A DNA stretch of 64,000 nucleotides from Hymenobacter translucens (GCF_020685205.1 NZ_JAJERB010000002.1:124001-188000), one strand, 5' to 3'; positions 16,379-24,331 are shown, numbered from the stretch's first letter. Numbers and translations: made by a program. The notes: generated by a model not told the origin, from the sequence alone.

Positions 16379-18034
16379 ATGGCGTTCACGTTTACCTCAT
16401 ACCAACCCAATCCCGCGTTCAAAACCCAGGCGGCGTACTTCTCGATGGAGTTTGCCCTGGACCAGGCCCTGAAAACCTACTCCGGCGGGCTGGGCTTCCT
16501 GGCCGGCTCCCACATGCGCAGCGCCTTCGAGCTCAAGCAGAACCTCATCGGCATCGGCATGCTCTGGACCTACGGCTACTACGACCAGGGCCGCAATGAA
16601 GACCAGACCCTGCGCGTCGACTACCGCCATAAGTCCTACTCCTTTCTGCAGGATACCGGCTTTATCTTCCCCGTCACCATTCACGGCGCCGAGGTGCAGG
16701 TAAAGGCCATGTACCTGGCCCCCGACACGTTCGGCACGGCGCCGATGTTTTTCCTGACGACGGACATTCCCGAAAACGACTACGTGTCACGCACCATCAG
16801 CCACCACCTCTACGATCCGAACGAGGCGGCCCGGGTAGCCCAGTCCATCGTGCTGGGTGCGGGCGGGGGCAAGCTGCTCGACCTGCTCGGCGTCCCGGTA
16901 GATGTGTACCACCTCAACGAGGGCCACGGCCTGCCCCTGGCCTTCTACCTCTACGACAAGCACGGCCGCAGCCTCGAGGAAGTGCAAAAGCGCCTCGTGT
17001 TCACGACCCACACGCCCGAGCTGGCTGGCAACGAGGAACACACCATGAAGCTGCTTGAAGACATGACCTTCTTCGGCCATGTGCCCGCCGACGAAGTGCG
17101 GCGCGTGGCCCGGGTGGAGAACGAGATGCTCAACTACACCCTCACCGCCCTGCGCTTTTCCCGCCTGGCCAATGCCGTGTCGAAGGTGCACGGGGAGGTG
17201 TCGAACGACATGTGGGGCGCCAACGAGGGCATCTGCCCCATCATCCCGATTACCAACTCCCAGAACGGCACGTACTGGCGCGACAAGCCCCTGCACACAG
17301 CCCTGGCAGCCGACGACGACGCGGCGCTGAAGGCCCGGAAGCGGGAGTTGAAAAAGCAGCTGTTCGACCTCGTGGCTGACCAGACCGGCACCCTGCTCGA
17401 CCCCGACGCGCTGACCATCGTGTGGGCCCGGCGCTTTGCCGGCTACAAGCGCGCCGACCTGATTCTGCGCCACTTCGAGCGGTTTCAGGCCTTGGTCAGC
17501 CGCACCGACCGCCCCGTGCAGGTTATCTGGGCCGGCAAGCCCTACCCGCTCGACTACGGCGCCGTGGGCTTGTTTAACGAAATCATCCAGCGCACCAAGC
17601 ACCTCAAAACCTGCGCCGTGCTGACGGGCTACGAGCTGGCCTTGTCGGCCGCGCTCAAGAAGGGCTCCGACATCTGGCTGAACACGCCCCGCTTTCCCCG
17701 CGAAGCCTCCGGCACCAGCGGGATGACGGCCGCCATGAACGCCAGCGTGAACCTGAGCATTGCCGACGGCTGGATTCCCGAGTTCGTGCGCCACGGCGAA
17801 AACGGCTTCCTGATTCCGCTGGCCAACATCCACGAAGAGGAAAGCCGCAAGGACAACACCGAAGCCGCCGGGGTGCTCGACGTGCTGGAAAATGAAATCA
17901 TTCCCCTCTACTACGACCGTCCCGCCGACTTCCTCAAAGTAGCCAAAACCGCTATGCGCGAAGTAGAGCCCGAGTTTGAATCCGGCCGCATGGCCACGGA
18001 GTACTACGAGAAGCTGTATGCGCTGAGGAGCTAG
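16379..18034 (+). CDS. GT35 alpha-glucan phosphorylase-like protein lacking the PLP lysine
   Basis: 551 aa, the size of the short bacterial alpha-glucan phosphorylase-like proteins. Family blocks are clear: YFSMEFALDQALKTYSGGLGFLAG, HLNEGHG, TTHTPELAGNEEH, WARRFAGYKRADLIL and NTPRFPREASGTSGM. At the position where phosphorylases carry the PLP-binding Lys (GTSGMK/GTGNMK) this protein has Thr450 (GTSGMTAAMN; codon ACG at 17726-17728). Without that lysine a normal phosphorylase mechanism is doubtful, so it may be a PLP-independent glycosyltransferase of the same fold or a related glucan-binding protein. Its neighbours suggest a role in maltodextrin or glycogen metabolism. Confidence 0.88.
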   Translation: MAFTFTSYQPNPAFKTQAAYFSMEFALDQALKTYSGGLGFLAGSHMRSAFELKQNLIGIGMLWTYGYYDQGRNEDQTLRVDYRHKSYSFLQDTGFIFPVTIHGAEVQVKAMYLAPDTFGTAPMFFLTTDIPENDYVSRTISHHLYDPNEAARVAQSIVLGAGGGKLLDLLGVPVDVYHLNEGHGLPLAFYLYDKHGRSLEEVQKRLVFTTHTPELAGNEEHTMKLLEDMTFFGHVPADEVRRVARVENEMLNYTLTALRFSRLANAVSKVHGEVSNDMWGANEGICPIIPITNSQNGTYWRDKPLHTALAADDDAALKARKRELKKQLFDLVADQTGTLLDPDALTIVWARRFAGYKRADLILRHFERFQALVSRTDRPVQVIWAGKPYPLDYGAVGLFNEIIQRTKHLKTCAVLTGYELALSAALKKGSDIWLNTPRFPREASGTSGMTAAMNASVNLSIADGWIPEFVRHGENGFLIPLANIHEEESRKDNTEAAGVLDVLENEIIPLYYDRPADFLKVAKTAMREVEPEFESGRMATEYYEKLYALRS

Positions 18035-18062
18035 GAGGCGGCCCCACTACTTCTTTCCAGGA

Positions 18063-18261
18063 GGGGTGGTTGACGTCGTTGTTTATCCAGAACAATCTAT
18101 CAGCACGTCATCCAGAGCTTGCGAAGGACCTTGCCAGGTTTGAACGATAATCGTAATAACGACTCGGTCTGACGTGATAAGGTCCTTCGCTTTGCTCAGG
18201 ATGACGTTTACTTTGGCTATCTAGGGTAAGGTTTCGGAGTTTCAACAACGTCAACCACCCC
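18063..18261. repeat. composite palindromic intergenic repeat, copy A
   Basis: Outer arms of 19 bp (18063-18081 with 18243-18261, one mismatch) enclose an inner long imperfect palindrome (18105-18132 with 18179-18207). The inner arms carry the GTCATCC-GAGCTTGCGAAGGACCTT / AAGGTCCTTCGCTTTGCTCAGGATGAC type sequence. Related sequence recurs near 38.6 and 57.8 kb, so this is a dispersed, probably REP-like repeat and not a gene-specific terminator. Confidence 0.8.
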
Positions 18262-18273
18262 GCCCTGCGGGCA

Positions 18274-18296
18274 CCCCTCCTTGAAAAAAGGAGGGG
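18274..18296. repeat. short palindrome beside repeat A
   Basis: A 9-bp perfect stem (CCCCTCCTT, 18274-18282, with 18288-18296) with a five-base A-rich loop. It could serve as a terminator for the convergent GT35 and esterase genes, or be part of the adjacent repeat. Confidence 0.5.
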
Positions 18297-18323
18297 AACT
18301 TGCCTTCTGCATCCTCCTGTCTG

Positions 18324-19025
18324 CTAACTCCCGGCTCCTAACTCCTTTTCCAGCACCGTCCACACGTTGTCGGCGACGAAGCGGTAGCCGGCGGCGTTGG
18401 GGTGGACGCCGTCGGGCAGGTTGAGGTGGCGCTGGCCCAGCACGCCCTGGAGCAGGAAGGGCACAAAGGCGAGGTGATTTTTCTCGGCCAGGATGCGGAA
18501 CAGAGCTTTAAACTCGGCGGCGTAACGCCCGTACTGGTGCCCACCCAGGGCGGTCAGGTCGAACGGGAACTCCAGCCCGACCAGCACAATACGGGCCTTC
18601 GGGTGTTTAAGGCGAACCTGATCGATGATGGCTTGCAGGTTCTGGGTGGTTTCGCGCACGGGAATGCCGCGCAGGCCGTCGTTGGCGCCCAGCTCCAGCA
18701 CGAATACGTCTACCGGCTGCCGGGCCAGCACGGAGGCTACCCGCTGCCGCCCGCCGGCCGTTGTTTCCCCGCTCAGCCCGTAGTTAAAGGTTTTGTAGGG
18801 CAGCTTCAGGGAGTCGATGCGGGCCTGAATAAGCGAAGGAAAGGCTTCACTGGCACGGAGCCCGTAGCCGGCGGTCAGGCTGTTGCCAAAAAAGATGATG
18901 TTCTGCATACGAACGGGCTTGGTAGGAAGGGCGGCAGCCTCGCGGGCCTGGGCTCCGGCATCGGGGCCAGAGCAGGCCATCGGCAACAGAAGCCAGAAAA
19001 TCAGCAGGATAGCAGACCCACGCAT
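18324..19025 (-). CDS. GDSL/SGNH-family arylesterase (TesA-like), lipoprotein
   Basis: 233 aa from the ATG at 19025, which opens a lipoprotein signal with lipobox LLPMAC. SGNH blocks are present: FGNSLTAGYG (nucleophile Ser in block I), GLSGETTAGG (block II Gly), LGANDGLRG (block III Asn) and DGVHPNAAGY (block V Asp-His). These are the features of TesA-type arylesterase/thioesterase/lysophospholipase proteins. It acts outside the cytoplasm; the natural ester is unknown. Confidence 0.93.
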   Translation of the reverse strand: MRGSAILLIFWLLLPMACSGPDAGAQAREAAALPTKPVRMQNIIFFGNSLTAGYGLRASEAFPSLIQARIDSLKLPYKTFNYGLSGETTAGGRQRVASVLARQPVDVFVLELGANDGLRGIPVRETTQNLQAIIDQVRLKHPKARIVLVGLEFPFDLTALGGHQYGRYAAEFKALFRILAEKNHLAFVPFLLQGVLGQRHLNLPDGVHPNAAGYRFVADNVWTVLEKELGAGS

Positions 19026-19183
19026 AAAGCAACAGGGACGGAAAATCAGCCCGCCGCCCTGCGTGCTATACCGTGCCGGGCGCGGTTTGGGTTGCGGCTC
19101 CCGGTAGCCTGTCCGGACCCGGGGAGTACCGGCTTGGCTATTATTCCTTGCAACCAGCAAACCTTTCTGGCAGTAAAACGCTT

Positions 19184-19191
19184 TATCTTTG
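19184..19191 (+). promoter_or_regulatory. -7 promoter box of the thioredoxin operon
   Basis: TATCTTTG matches the Bacteroidota -7 consensus TAnnTTTG at every fixed position. The predicted transcription start (about 19197) falls inside the palindrome at 19195-19217. No clear -33 TTG is seen at the usual spacing. Confidence 0.6.
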
Positions 19192-19194
19192 CTG

Positions 19195-19217
19195 CAGATA
19201 AGAATGATTCTTATCTG
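19195..19217 (+). promoter_or_regulatory. Fur/PerR-like operator palindrome
   Basis: A perfect inverted repeat: 11-base arms (CAGATAAGAAT) around one central G. The inner 19 bases (GATAAGAATGATTCTTATC) agree with the Fur box consensus GATAATGATAATCATTATC at 14 of 19 positions, with the outer GATAA/TTATC exact. It overlaps the predicted transcription start, so a bound Fur-family repressor would block the thioredoxin/DUF6952 operon. Which regulator binds is inferred. Confidence 0.7.
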
Positions 19218-19252
19218 GAATCCGAGTTTTACGTCCGCTTACCTTTTTACCG

Positions 19253-19570
19253 ATGCCCGTTACGAAAGCAAACGACACCGATTTTCAGCAGATGCTGGCC
19301 AATCATGAAAAAGTGGTGGTAAAGTACTACGCCGACTGGTGTGGCAACTGCCGCCTGTTCTCTCCCAAGTTCAAGCGCCTCTCCGAAAGTGAGCAGTACC
19401 AGGACGTGGCTTTCCTGGACGTAAACGCCGAAACCAGCCCCGAGGCGCGCAAGCTGGCCAGCGTCACGACCCTCCCGTTCTTCGCCGTATTCCGCAACGG
19501 GGAGCTGGTGGATACCGTGTCGGCCAGCAAGGAGGAAGCCGTAACCAGCCTGCTCAACCGTCTCAACTAA
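19253..19570 (+). CDS. thioredoxin-family protein
   Basis: 105 aa single-domain thioredoxin fold with redox motif C30-G-N-C33 in YYADWCGNC and the cis-Pro loop TTLPFFAVFRNG. The CGNC centre differs from the CGPC of TrxA, so it may not be the general thioredoxin. No signal peptide, so cytoplasmic. It is the first gene of a two-gene operon with a DUF6952 protein, behind a Fur-like palindrome, pointing to a role in oxidative-stress or iron-linked redox control. Confidence 0.93.
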   Translation: MPVTKANDTDFQQMLANHEKVVVKYYADWCGNCRLFSPKFKRLSESEQYQDVAFLDVNAETSPEARKLASVTTLPFFAVFRNGELVDTVSASKEEAVTSLLNRLN

Positions 19571-19580
19571 GCGTTCGGCT

Positions 19581-19823
19581 ATGAAAATCCCTGCTATCAA
19601 GCGCCTGGTCGAAACCCAGACGCTGCCGGCCCTGGTGGCCGCCGAAGAGGCGCTGCTCGAAGAGCAGACCCCGGCTTTCGAAGTAGAAGGCGAAGATGAA
19701 GGCGAGCAGCTCACCCACGTGTTTGCCGCCATCTTCATCCTGAACCACATGCAGGACAACGGTGCCGAGTTCAAGGACGCCCTGCGCGAGTACACCAAGA
19801 AAGTACGCGTGTCGCTGAACTAA
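19581..19823 (+). CDS. DUF6952 family small protein
   Basis: 80 aa, acidic and mostly helical (IKRLVETQTLPALVAAEEALLEEQ, then an Asp/Glu-rich middle, then THVFAAIFILNHMQ). It resembles the DUF6952 family found next to thioredoxin and peroxiredoxin genes in Bacteroidota. It starts 10 bases after the thioredoxin stop and is surely co-transcribed with it. No biochemical function is known to me. Confidence 0.85.
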   Translation: MKIPAIKRLVETQTLPALVAAEEALLEEQTPAFEVEGEDEGEQLTHVFAAIFILNHMQDNGAEFKDALREYTKKVRVSLN

Positions 19824-19873
19824 GAACTACGATTTTAGAGCTCAGCGCTAGACCTGGTTTTATGCGCTGATAC

Positions 19874-19927
19874 GCAAACAGGCTCCGCGGCCGGGGAAAC
19901 CCAGCCTGCGGAGCCTGTTTGCTTTTT
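19874..19927 (+). terminator. terminator after thioredoxin/DUF6952 operon
   Basis: A 15-bp stem (19874-19888 with 19908-19922, arms around AAACAGGCTCCGC) with a GC-rich loop is followed by five T. It lies 50 bases after the DUF6952 stop. Confidence 0.9.
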
Positions 19928-20024
19928 AAGACGAAGCGGGTATCCCAGGGGAAACCCTGTGCTTTACGAAAGTCACCCCGAAGTGTCCAAGCTCTGCGTT
20001 CTAATACCTAACTTTTTACCCAAA

Positions 20025-20636
20025 CTACATCCGGGCAAAATAGGCGGCGGCGGACTTCATGCCTTCGTCGGTGCACAGGCCCCGGAAATAGTACAGGTAC
20101 ACGCTGCGGAATACCTCAGCCATATCGTAGCGGGCCGGCGGGAAGGTATTCTCGTTGATGACCATTCCTACCAGCTCTACAATGATTTTGCTGACCAGGT
20201 TGATGTTGATGTCGCCGCGAAGCATCTTTTGCATCACGCCGTCGTTGAGCAGTCCCTGAATCTGAGGCATAGAATACTCCTGCAGATGCTGCTGTCTTAC
20301 TTCCCAAGCTGCAGGATAGTTATGGATCAGGTCAGGCAGGTAACCTGGCGACATACTGCGGATGTTCTGAATGGCGTTTTCCAGCAGTCCCAGCAGACGC
20401 TCTACCGGATGGCTTACCCGGGCAAACAGTTTGGCATGGTCCTGCTTCTGTCGCTCAATATCGTAGTGCATAACCTGCAACACCAGATCGTCTTTGTCCC
20501 GAAACAGCTCCCGGAAAGTAGAGGGGGAGATGTCCAGGGCATCCATCAGCTCTTCGGTAGAGTACTGACTGATGCCGTTGTTCACAAACAGGGTGTGCGC
20601 TTCATCAAGCAGGGTATTGCGAAAATTTGAGTTCAT
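20025..20636 (-). CDS. TetR/AcrR family transcriptional regulator
   Basis: 203 aa; the ATG at 20636 starts the HTH domain directly. The N-terminal about 50 residues have the TetR pattern (LLDEAHTLFVNNGISQYSTEELMDALDISPSTFRELFRDKDDLV), and the rest is an all-helical ligand/dimer domain. It starts 32 bases after cruF on the same strand and so is the third gene of a crtD-cruF-tetR unit. It may control that carotenoid unit, but a ligand cannot be guessed. Confidence 0.9.
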   Translation of the reverse strand: MNSNFRNTLLDEAHTLFVNNGISQYSTEELMDALDISPSTFRELFRDKDDLVLQVMHYDIERQKQDHAKLFARVSHPVERLLGLLENAIQNIRSMSPGYLPDLIHNYPAAWEVRQQHLQEYSMPQIQGLLNDGVMQKMLRGDININLVSKIIVELVGMVINENTFPPARYDMAEVFRSVYLYYFRGLCTDEGMKSAAAYFARM

Positions 20637-20668
20637 AGTGGTGGTGAAGCGCGGACGACAGACCAGAG

Positions 20669-21355
20669 CTAGTGGATCAGCCAGCCCAGGCCAAAGAAAA
20701 ACAGGAGTTGCAGCAAGTATACGAAGGGAACCAGGGGGTTGCGCTTCTCGAACGTCATCCCGTTGAAATAAACCTGCAGGATAAGCGACACCGCGAACCA
20801 GCCTTTGAAGTTCTGCATCGGAATCACATCGAACTGCCACTGCCAGAAGCCATACTTCACCGCCACTGGTTCCAGGCACACGTCGAGGCCGACCATGAGT
20901 ACAGCGGCGACTACCGCCCGCAGAAAGCCCGGCAGCGGCAGGTAGCGGGCCAGCACCCCGGTCATGTACGTCAGCATCAGCCAGTTCAGGCCAATCAAAA
21001 GGGGCACGCCCAGCACGGCCAGCCCCAGGGTGGGGCCGTAGGTGTAGGAGCCGAAGATCACCCCGGTGCGAATGCCGGCCACCTCCACAAAGAAGCCCAC
21101 CAGCATCACCATCAGGCAGAACCACCAGAACCCGATGCTCCGCTCGGGATGAAACGCCAGCAGCAGGCCCGCCGTGAGCAGCAGGTTCAGGGGCACGAAC
21201 TGGAGGTAGAAGTCGGGGTCCTGGGAGAAAGCCAGCCCCAGAAAGCCGGTGACGTGAAACAGCAGCAGCACGCCCTGGGCAATGCGCAGCCGCCGCTCGT
21301 GGTAGACGGGCGGCAGCGGCTCAGCAGGCCGCTGGATGGAATCGGTATAAGGCAT
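20669..21355 (-). CDS. cruF: carotenoid 1',2'-hydratase-type membrane protein (CruF/DUF422)
   Basis: 228 aa integral membrane protein with about 6-7 helices. It matches the carotenoid biosynthesis protein family that includes CruF: GIRTGVIFGSYTYGPTLG, VPLLIGLNWLMLTYMTG and LEPVAVKYGFWQW are family blocks. CruF adds water across the 1,2 double bond of an acyclic psi end, giving a 1-hydroxy carotenoid. It lies next to a CrtD-like desaturase that uses such products. Together they fit the pathway to flexixanthin-like red pigments in Cytophagales. The pathway product is inferred. Confidence 0.87.
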   Translation of the reverse strand: MPYTDSIQRPAEPLPPVYHERRLRIAQGVLLLFHVTGFLGLAFSQDPDFYLQFVPLNLLLTAGLLLAFHPERSIGFWWFCLMVMLVGFFVEVAGIRTGVIFGSYTYGPTLGLAVLGVPLLIGLNWLMLTYMTGVLARYLPLPGFLRAVVAAVLMVGLDVCLEPVAVKYGFWQWQFDVIPMQNFKGWFAVSLILQVYFNGMTFEKRNPLVPFVYLLQLLFFFGLGWLIH

Positions 21356-21362
21356 TGGGTTG

Positions 21363-21467
21363 AATTAGTAATTAAGAATTAACAATTAAGAATTAGGGGT
21401 ACCGGTCGTTTTGAGGAGTAGCGGATATCCTCGCCAGCACCGGCGCTGCAATTCTTAATTACTAATT
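21363..21467. repeat. AT-rich inverted repeat between crtD and cruF
   Basis: Perfect 18-bp arms (AATTAGTAATTAAGAATT at 21363-21380, complement at 21450-21467) enclose a GC-rich centre. Further copies of AATTAAGAATTA or its complement follow on each side. Strongly AT-rich against the flanks; similar strings occur between genes in many Bacteroidota. It separates two co-oriented carotenoid genes. Confidence 0.8.
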
Positions 21468-21479
21468 CTTAATTCTTAA

Positions 21480-22994
21480 TTAATTAGAAATGAGGCCGGC
21501 CACGATTTTGGCCGAAAGCAGGCAGAGGGGGATTCCGCCGCCCGGGTGGACGCTGCCCCCGCAAAAGTACAGTCCTTCCAGCTTACGCGAAAAGTTGGGG
21601 TGGCGTAGGAAAGCGGCAAGGGTATTGTTCGAGCTGCTGCCGTACAGCGCCCCGCCCACCGACGATGTCCGCACCTCAATGCCCCGCGGGTCCCACACCT
21701 GCTCGGCCCGGATCAGGGGCTCGACCTCCGTACCCAGCAGCCGGCTCAGCTTCGCCAGCACCGCCGTCCGGGTTTTGGTAATCAGCCCGTCCCACTCCTG
21801 GCCCTGGTCGTGGGGCACATTCACCATCACAAACCAGTTCTCGTGCCCGGGCGGGGCGTCGCCGGGCGTTTTGTGGGCGGTGATGTTCACGTACACCGTA
21901 GGGTCGTCGCTCACCGTGCGCTGCTCGAAGATGGCCTCAAACTCGCGCTTATAGTCAGCTGAGAAAAAGATGTTGTGCACGCCCAGCTCAGCAAACTCCC
22001 GGCCGATGCCCCAGTAGAAAATCAGGGCCGACGAGGACCGGGGCTGGCTCAGGGTGCGCTCCGGGGCCGGCTCCCGGGGCAGGAGCTTACGGTAGGTGGG
22101 CACTACGTCCATGTTGCTGACTACCAAGCCGAAGTCGTACACGTCCTGGGCAGTGCGCACGCCGGTGATGCGGCCTTTGGCAGTCAGAATTTCCTCGACC
22201 GGCTCGTTGTAGCGAAACTGCACGCCTACTTCCTCGGCCAGCTCCACCAGGCTGCGGGCAATGCTGTAGATGCCGCCCTCGGGGTAAAAGGCACCCACCC
22301 CGTGCTCGAGATGAGGAATCAAACTAAGCGTAGCCGGAGCCTGGTAGGGGTCGGAGCCGTTATAGGTGGCAAACCGGTCGAACAGCTGCACGAGGCGCGG
22401 GTCCTGAAACGCCCGGGCGTGGTGCTGGTGCATGGTGCTGGTAAGGCCCAGCTGGGGCAGCGCGGCCAGGGCCTTGAGCACATCAGGGCTGAGGTAGGTG
22501 CCGGCCTTGTGCAGGGACTTTTGCAGAAACGTGCCGGCGGTGGCATCGTAGGCCTGCCCGCTCTGGCGCAGAAACCGCAGCACATCGGCGGCCGGCGTGC
22601 CGAGCTTGGCTTCCACCTCAGCGGCAAACTTCGCTTCGTCGGCCCAGGCGGTGAGGCGGGTGCCGTCGGCAAAGAAGTACTGGGTGATGGGGTCGAGCCG
22701 CTCATAGCGAAAATGGTCGCGGGGGTCGCGCCCGGCCAGCTGAAACAGCTCGTCCACCAACGCCGGCAAGGTAAACAGCGAAGGGCCCGCGTCGAACCGG
22801 TAGCCGCCGGGCAGGGTGAACTCGTGCATCTTGCCCCCGAACGAGGCCTGCCCCTCAAACACCGTCACGGCGTGGCCCCGCAACCCCAGCCGGACGGCGG
22901 CCGCAATACCGGCAATACCGGCCCCGATAACGGCCACGGGCTGCTTAAAGGCGCTGGAAGAACGGGAAGAATGGCGGGCAGACGTTAAGGGCAT
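21480..22994 (-). CDS. crtD: CrtI/CrtD-type carotenoid desaturase (likely 1-hydroxycarotenoid 3,4-desaturase)
   Basis: 504 aa FAD-dependent phytoene-desaturase family member. The dinucleotide-binding VIGAGIAGIAAAVRL lies near residue 20 and the FGGKMHEF segment follows. The C-terminal signature is GLYFCGGSVHPGGGIPLCLLSAKIVAG. The same fold serves CrtI (phytoene desaturation) and CrtD (3,4-desaturation of 1-hydroxy carotenoids). The cruF neighbour favours CrtD, acting after CruF. It may read through the AT-rich repeat into cruF and tetR. Confidence 0.85.
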   Translation of the reverse strand: MPLTSARHSSRSSSAFKQPVAVIGAGIAGIAAAVRLGLRGHAVTVFEGQASFGGKMHEFTLPGGYRFDAGPSLFTLPALVDELFQLAGRDPRDHFRYERLDPITQYFFADGTRLTAWADEAKFAAEVEAKLGTPAADVLRFLRQSGQAYDATAGTFLQKSLHKAGTYLSPDVLKALAALPQLGLTSTMHQHHARAFQDPRLVQLFDRFATYNGSDPYQAPATLSLIPHLEHGVGAFYPEGGIYSIARSLVELAEEVGVQFRYNEPVEEILTAKGRITGVRTAQDVYDFGLVVSNMDVVPTYRKLLPREPAPERTLSQPRSSSALIFYWGIGREFAELGVHNIFFSADYKREFEAIFEQRTVSDDPTVYVNITAHKTPGDAPPGHENWFVMVNVPHDQGQEWDGLITKTRTAVLAKLSRLLGTEVEPLIRAEQVWDPRGIEVRTSSVGGALYGSSSNNTLAAFLRHPNFSRKLEGLYFCGGSVHPGGGIPLCLLSAKIVAGLISN

Positions 22995-23045
22995 GGCGGA
23001 GCGGTAAACCGGAATAACAGCAGAATCAGCGAATCGTCTCTTCCG

Positions 23046-24287
23046 CTACCGCACTTTCCGCTGATAGCGCACCTGTTCCGGATGCAGCGTGTCGGCGTAA
23101 AAGGTAAACGCACTGGTTTCAGTCTCAATGCTGAACTGCGCTTCCCAGGGACGAGTGGGTTTCCGGTACGGCTTCATCTGCCGGAAAGTAACCTCCCGGG
23201 TCAAGGTAGGCTGGTGCTTGTCGAGCAGGCGCAGGCCCTGCTCCTCGTCCAGCAGGTAGTAGGTGTGCGAAGCCGGCACGTAGCGCCGGGGAATGTAGTA
23301 GCCGATTGCCCCACTAAACCCATAGTAGCGGAAACGGTGCCGTATCTGCCCGCTGGTTGTAATGATAAAGGCATTTGGTGTAGTGCGCCTGTGCGGGTCG
23401 CTTACCCATTCGGGGTCGTTAAAGGCCGCACTGACAGTACCTACAGTACTGCTGCTGTCAGCACTGGGCCGGCCCCGGTACTCGCCGTACTGATACATCG
23501 TAAGCAAAGTCGAATCGGAAAGAACGAGAGCGGCCAACAGCTCCGACTTGGGCTTGCGCAGACTCACCCGGCGGCCGTCGGGCCGGAACAGCTCTTGGCA
23601 GGTCAGCACGGTGCCGTCGGCCAGCAGGCGCGGCTGGCAGTCGGGCGCGGACCAGCTCGACGCGTAGCTGGGAGCCAGACGGCGGACCCGGCCATCGAGG
23701 CCCAGCACGATTACGCACTGCTGCCCCACGTCGCTGGCCGGAAGGCCGATATCGAGCGTAAAAATCAAACTCTGACTTGGGGCGTGGTAACCGATAAACC
23801 GGGGTCGCTGCGGGTCACTCACGGTCACAATGTCGCGGCTGGCTACCGAATAGAAGTCAGCCTTGCGCAGCCGGCGGCGGAATACCAGCTTGCCGGCCGG
23901 ATCAAGCAGGGTGATGACCTGCCCGCCCTCGTAGCCCCGTACGCGCCCGGTTTGGGCAAACGTGCTGGTATCGTCGGCAAAACCCTCGCCCACAATTCCC
24001 TCACTCACCGCTACCAGCGGCCTGGTGGAGTCGGTTTCGGCCCGCAGCAGCAGGCGGTAGCGCTGCTGTTCGATTAAAATGGAAGTATCATGACCCCCGC
24101 CGAATTGGGAAGCAGTTCGGCTGGCGTCGGTGGTATCGCGCCTGAAGTGTGGCTGCGCTGGGGCCGCTACGTACAGGCTGTCAGTCTTAGGAGGCGCGGT
24201 CTTTTCAGCCGGCTGGCTTTGATTGCAGCCGATGGTGAAAAGCAACCCGGCTGTAGTCAGAGCCCGGGAAAACAAACGATTCAGCAT
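23046..24287 (-). CDS. hypothetical lipoprotein
   Basis: 413 aa. The ATG at 24287 gives a lipoprotein signal ending LLFTIGC, followed by a short Pro/Lys/Ser linker. The rest is beta-rich with many Trp, Tyr and Arg and short repeated strand patterns (GRVRGYEGGQVITLLDPAG, DGRVRRLAPSYAS, GTVLTCQELFRPDGRRV). This looks like a beta-propeller but no family is recognised. It stands alone between crtD and rlmI, all on the minus strand. Confidence 0.8.
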   Translation of the reverse strand: MLNRLFSRALTTAGLLFTIGCNQSQPAEKTAPPKTDSLYVAAPAQPHFRRDTTDASRTASQFGGGHDTSILIEQQRYRLLLRAETDSTRPLVAVSEGIVGEGFADDTSTFAQTGRVRGYEGGQVITLLDPAGKLVFRRRLRKADFYSVASRDIVTVSDPQRPRFIGYHAPSQSLIFTLDIGLPASDVGQQCVIVLGLDGRVRRLAPSYASSWSAPDCQPRLLADGTVLTCQELFRPDGRRVSLRKPKSELLAALVLSDSTLLTMYQYGEYRGRPSADSSSTVGTVSAAFNDPEWVSDPHRRTTPNAFIITTSGQIRHRFRYYGFSGAIGYYIPRRYVPASHTYYLLDEEQGLRLLDKHQPTLTREVTFRQMKPYRKPTRPWEAQFSIETETSAFTFYADTLHPEQVRYQRKVR

Positions 24288-24331
24288 GAGCGAAGCAGGG
24301 TTTGGCAGCCGCGCCGCCAAACTACACCAAT

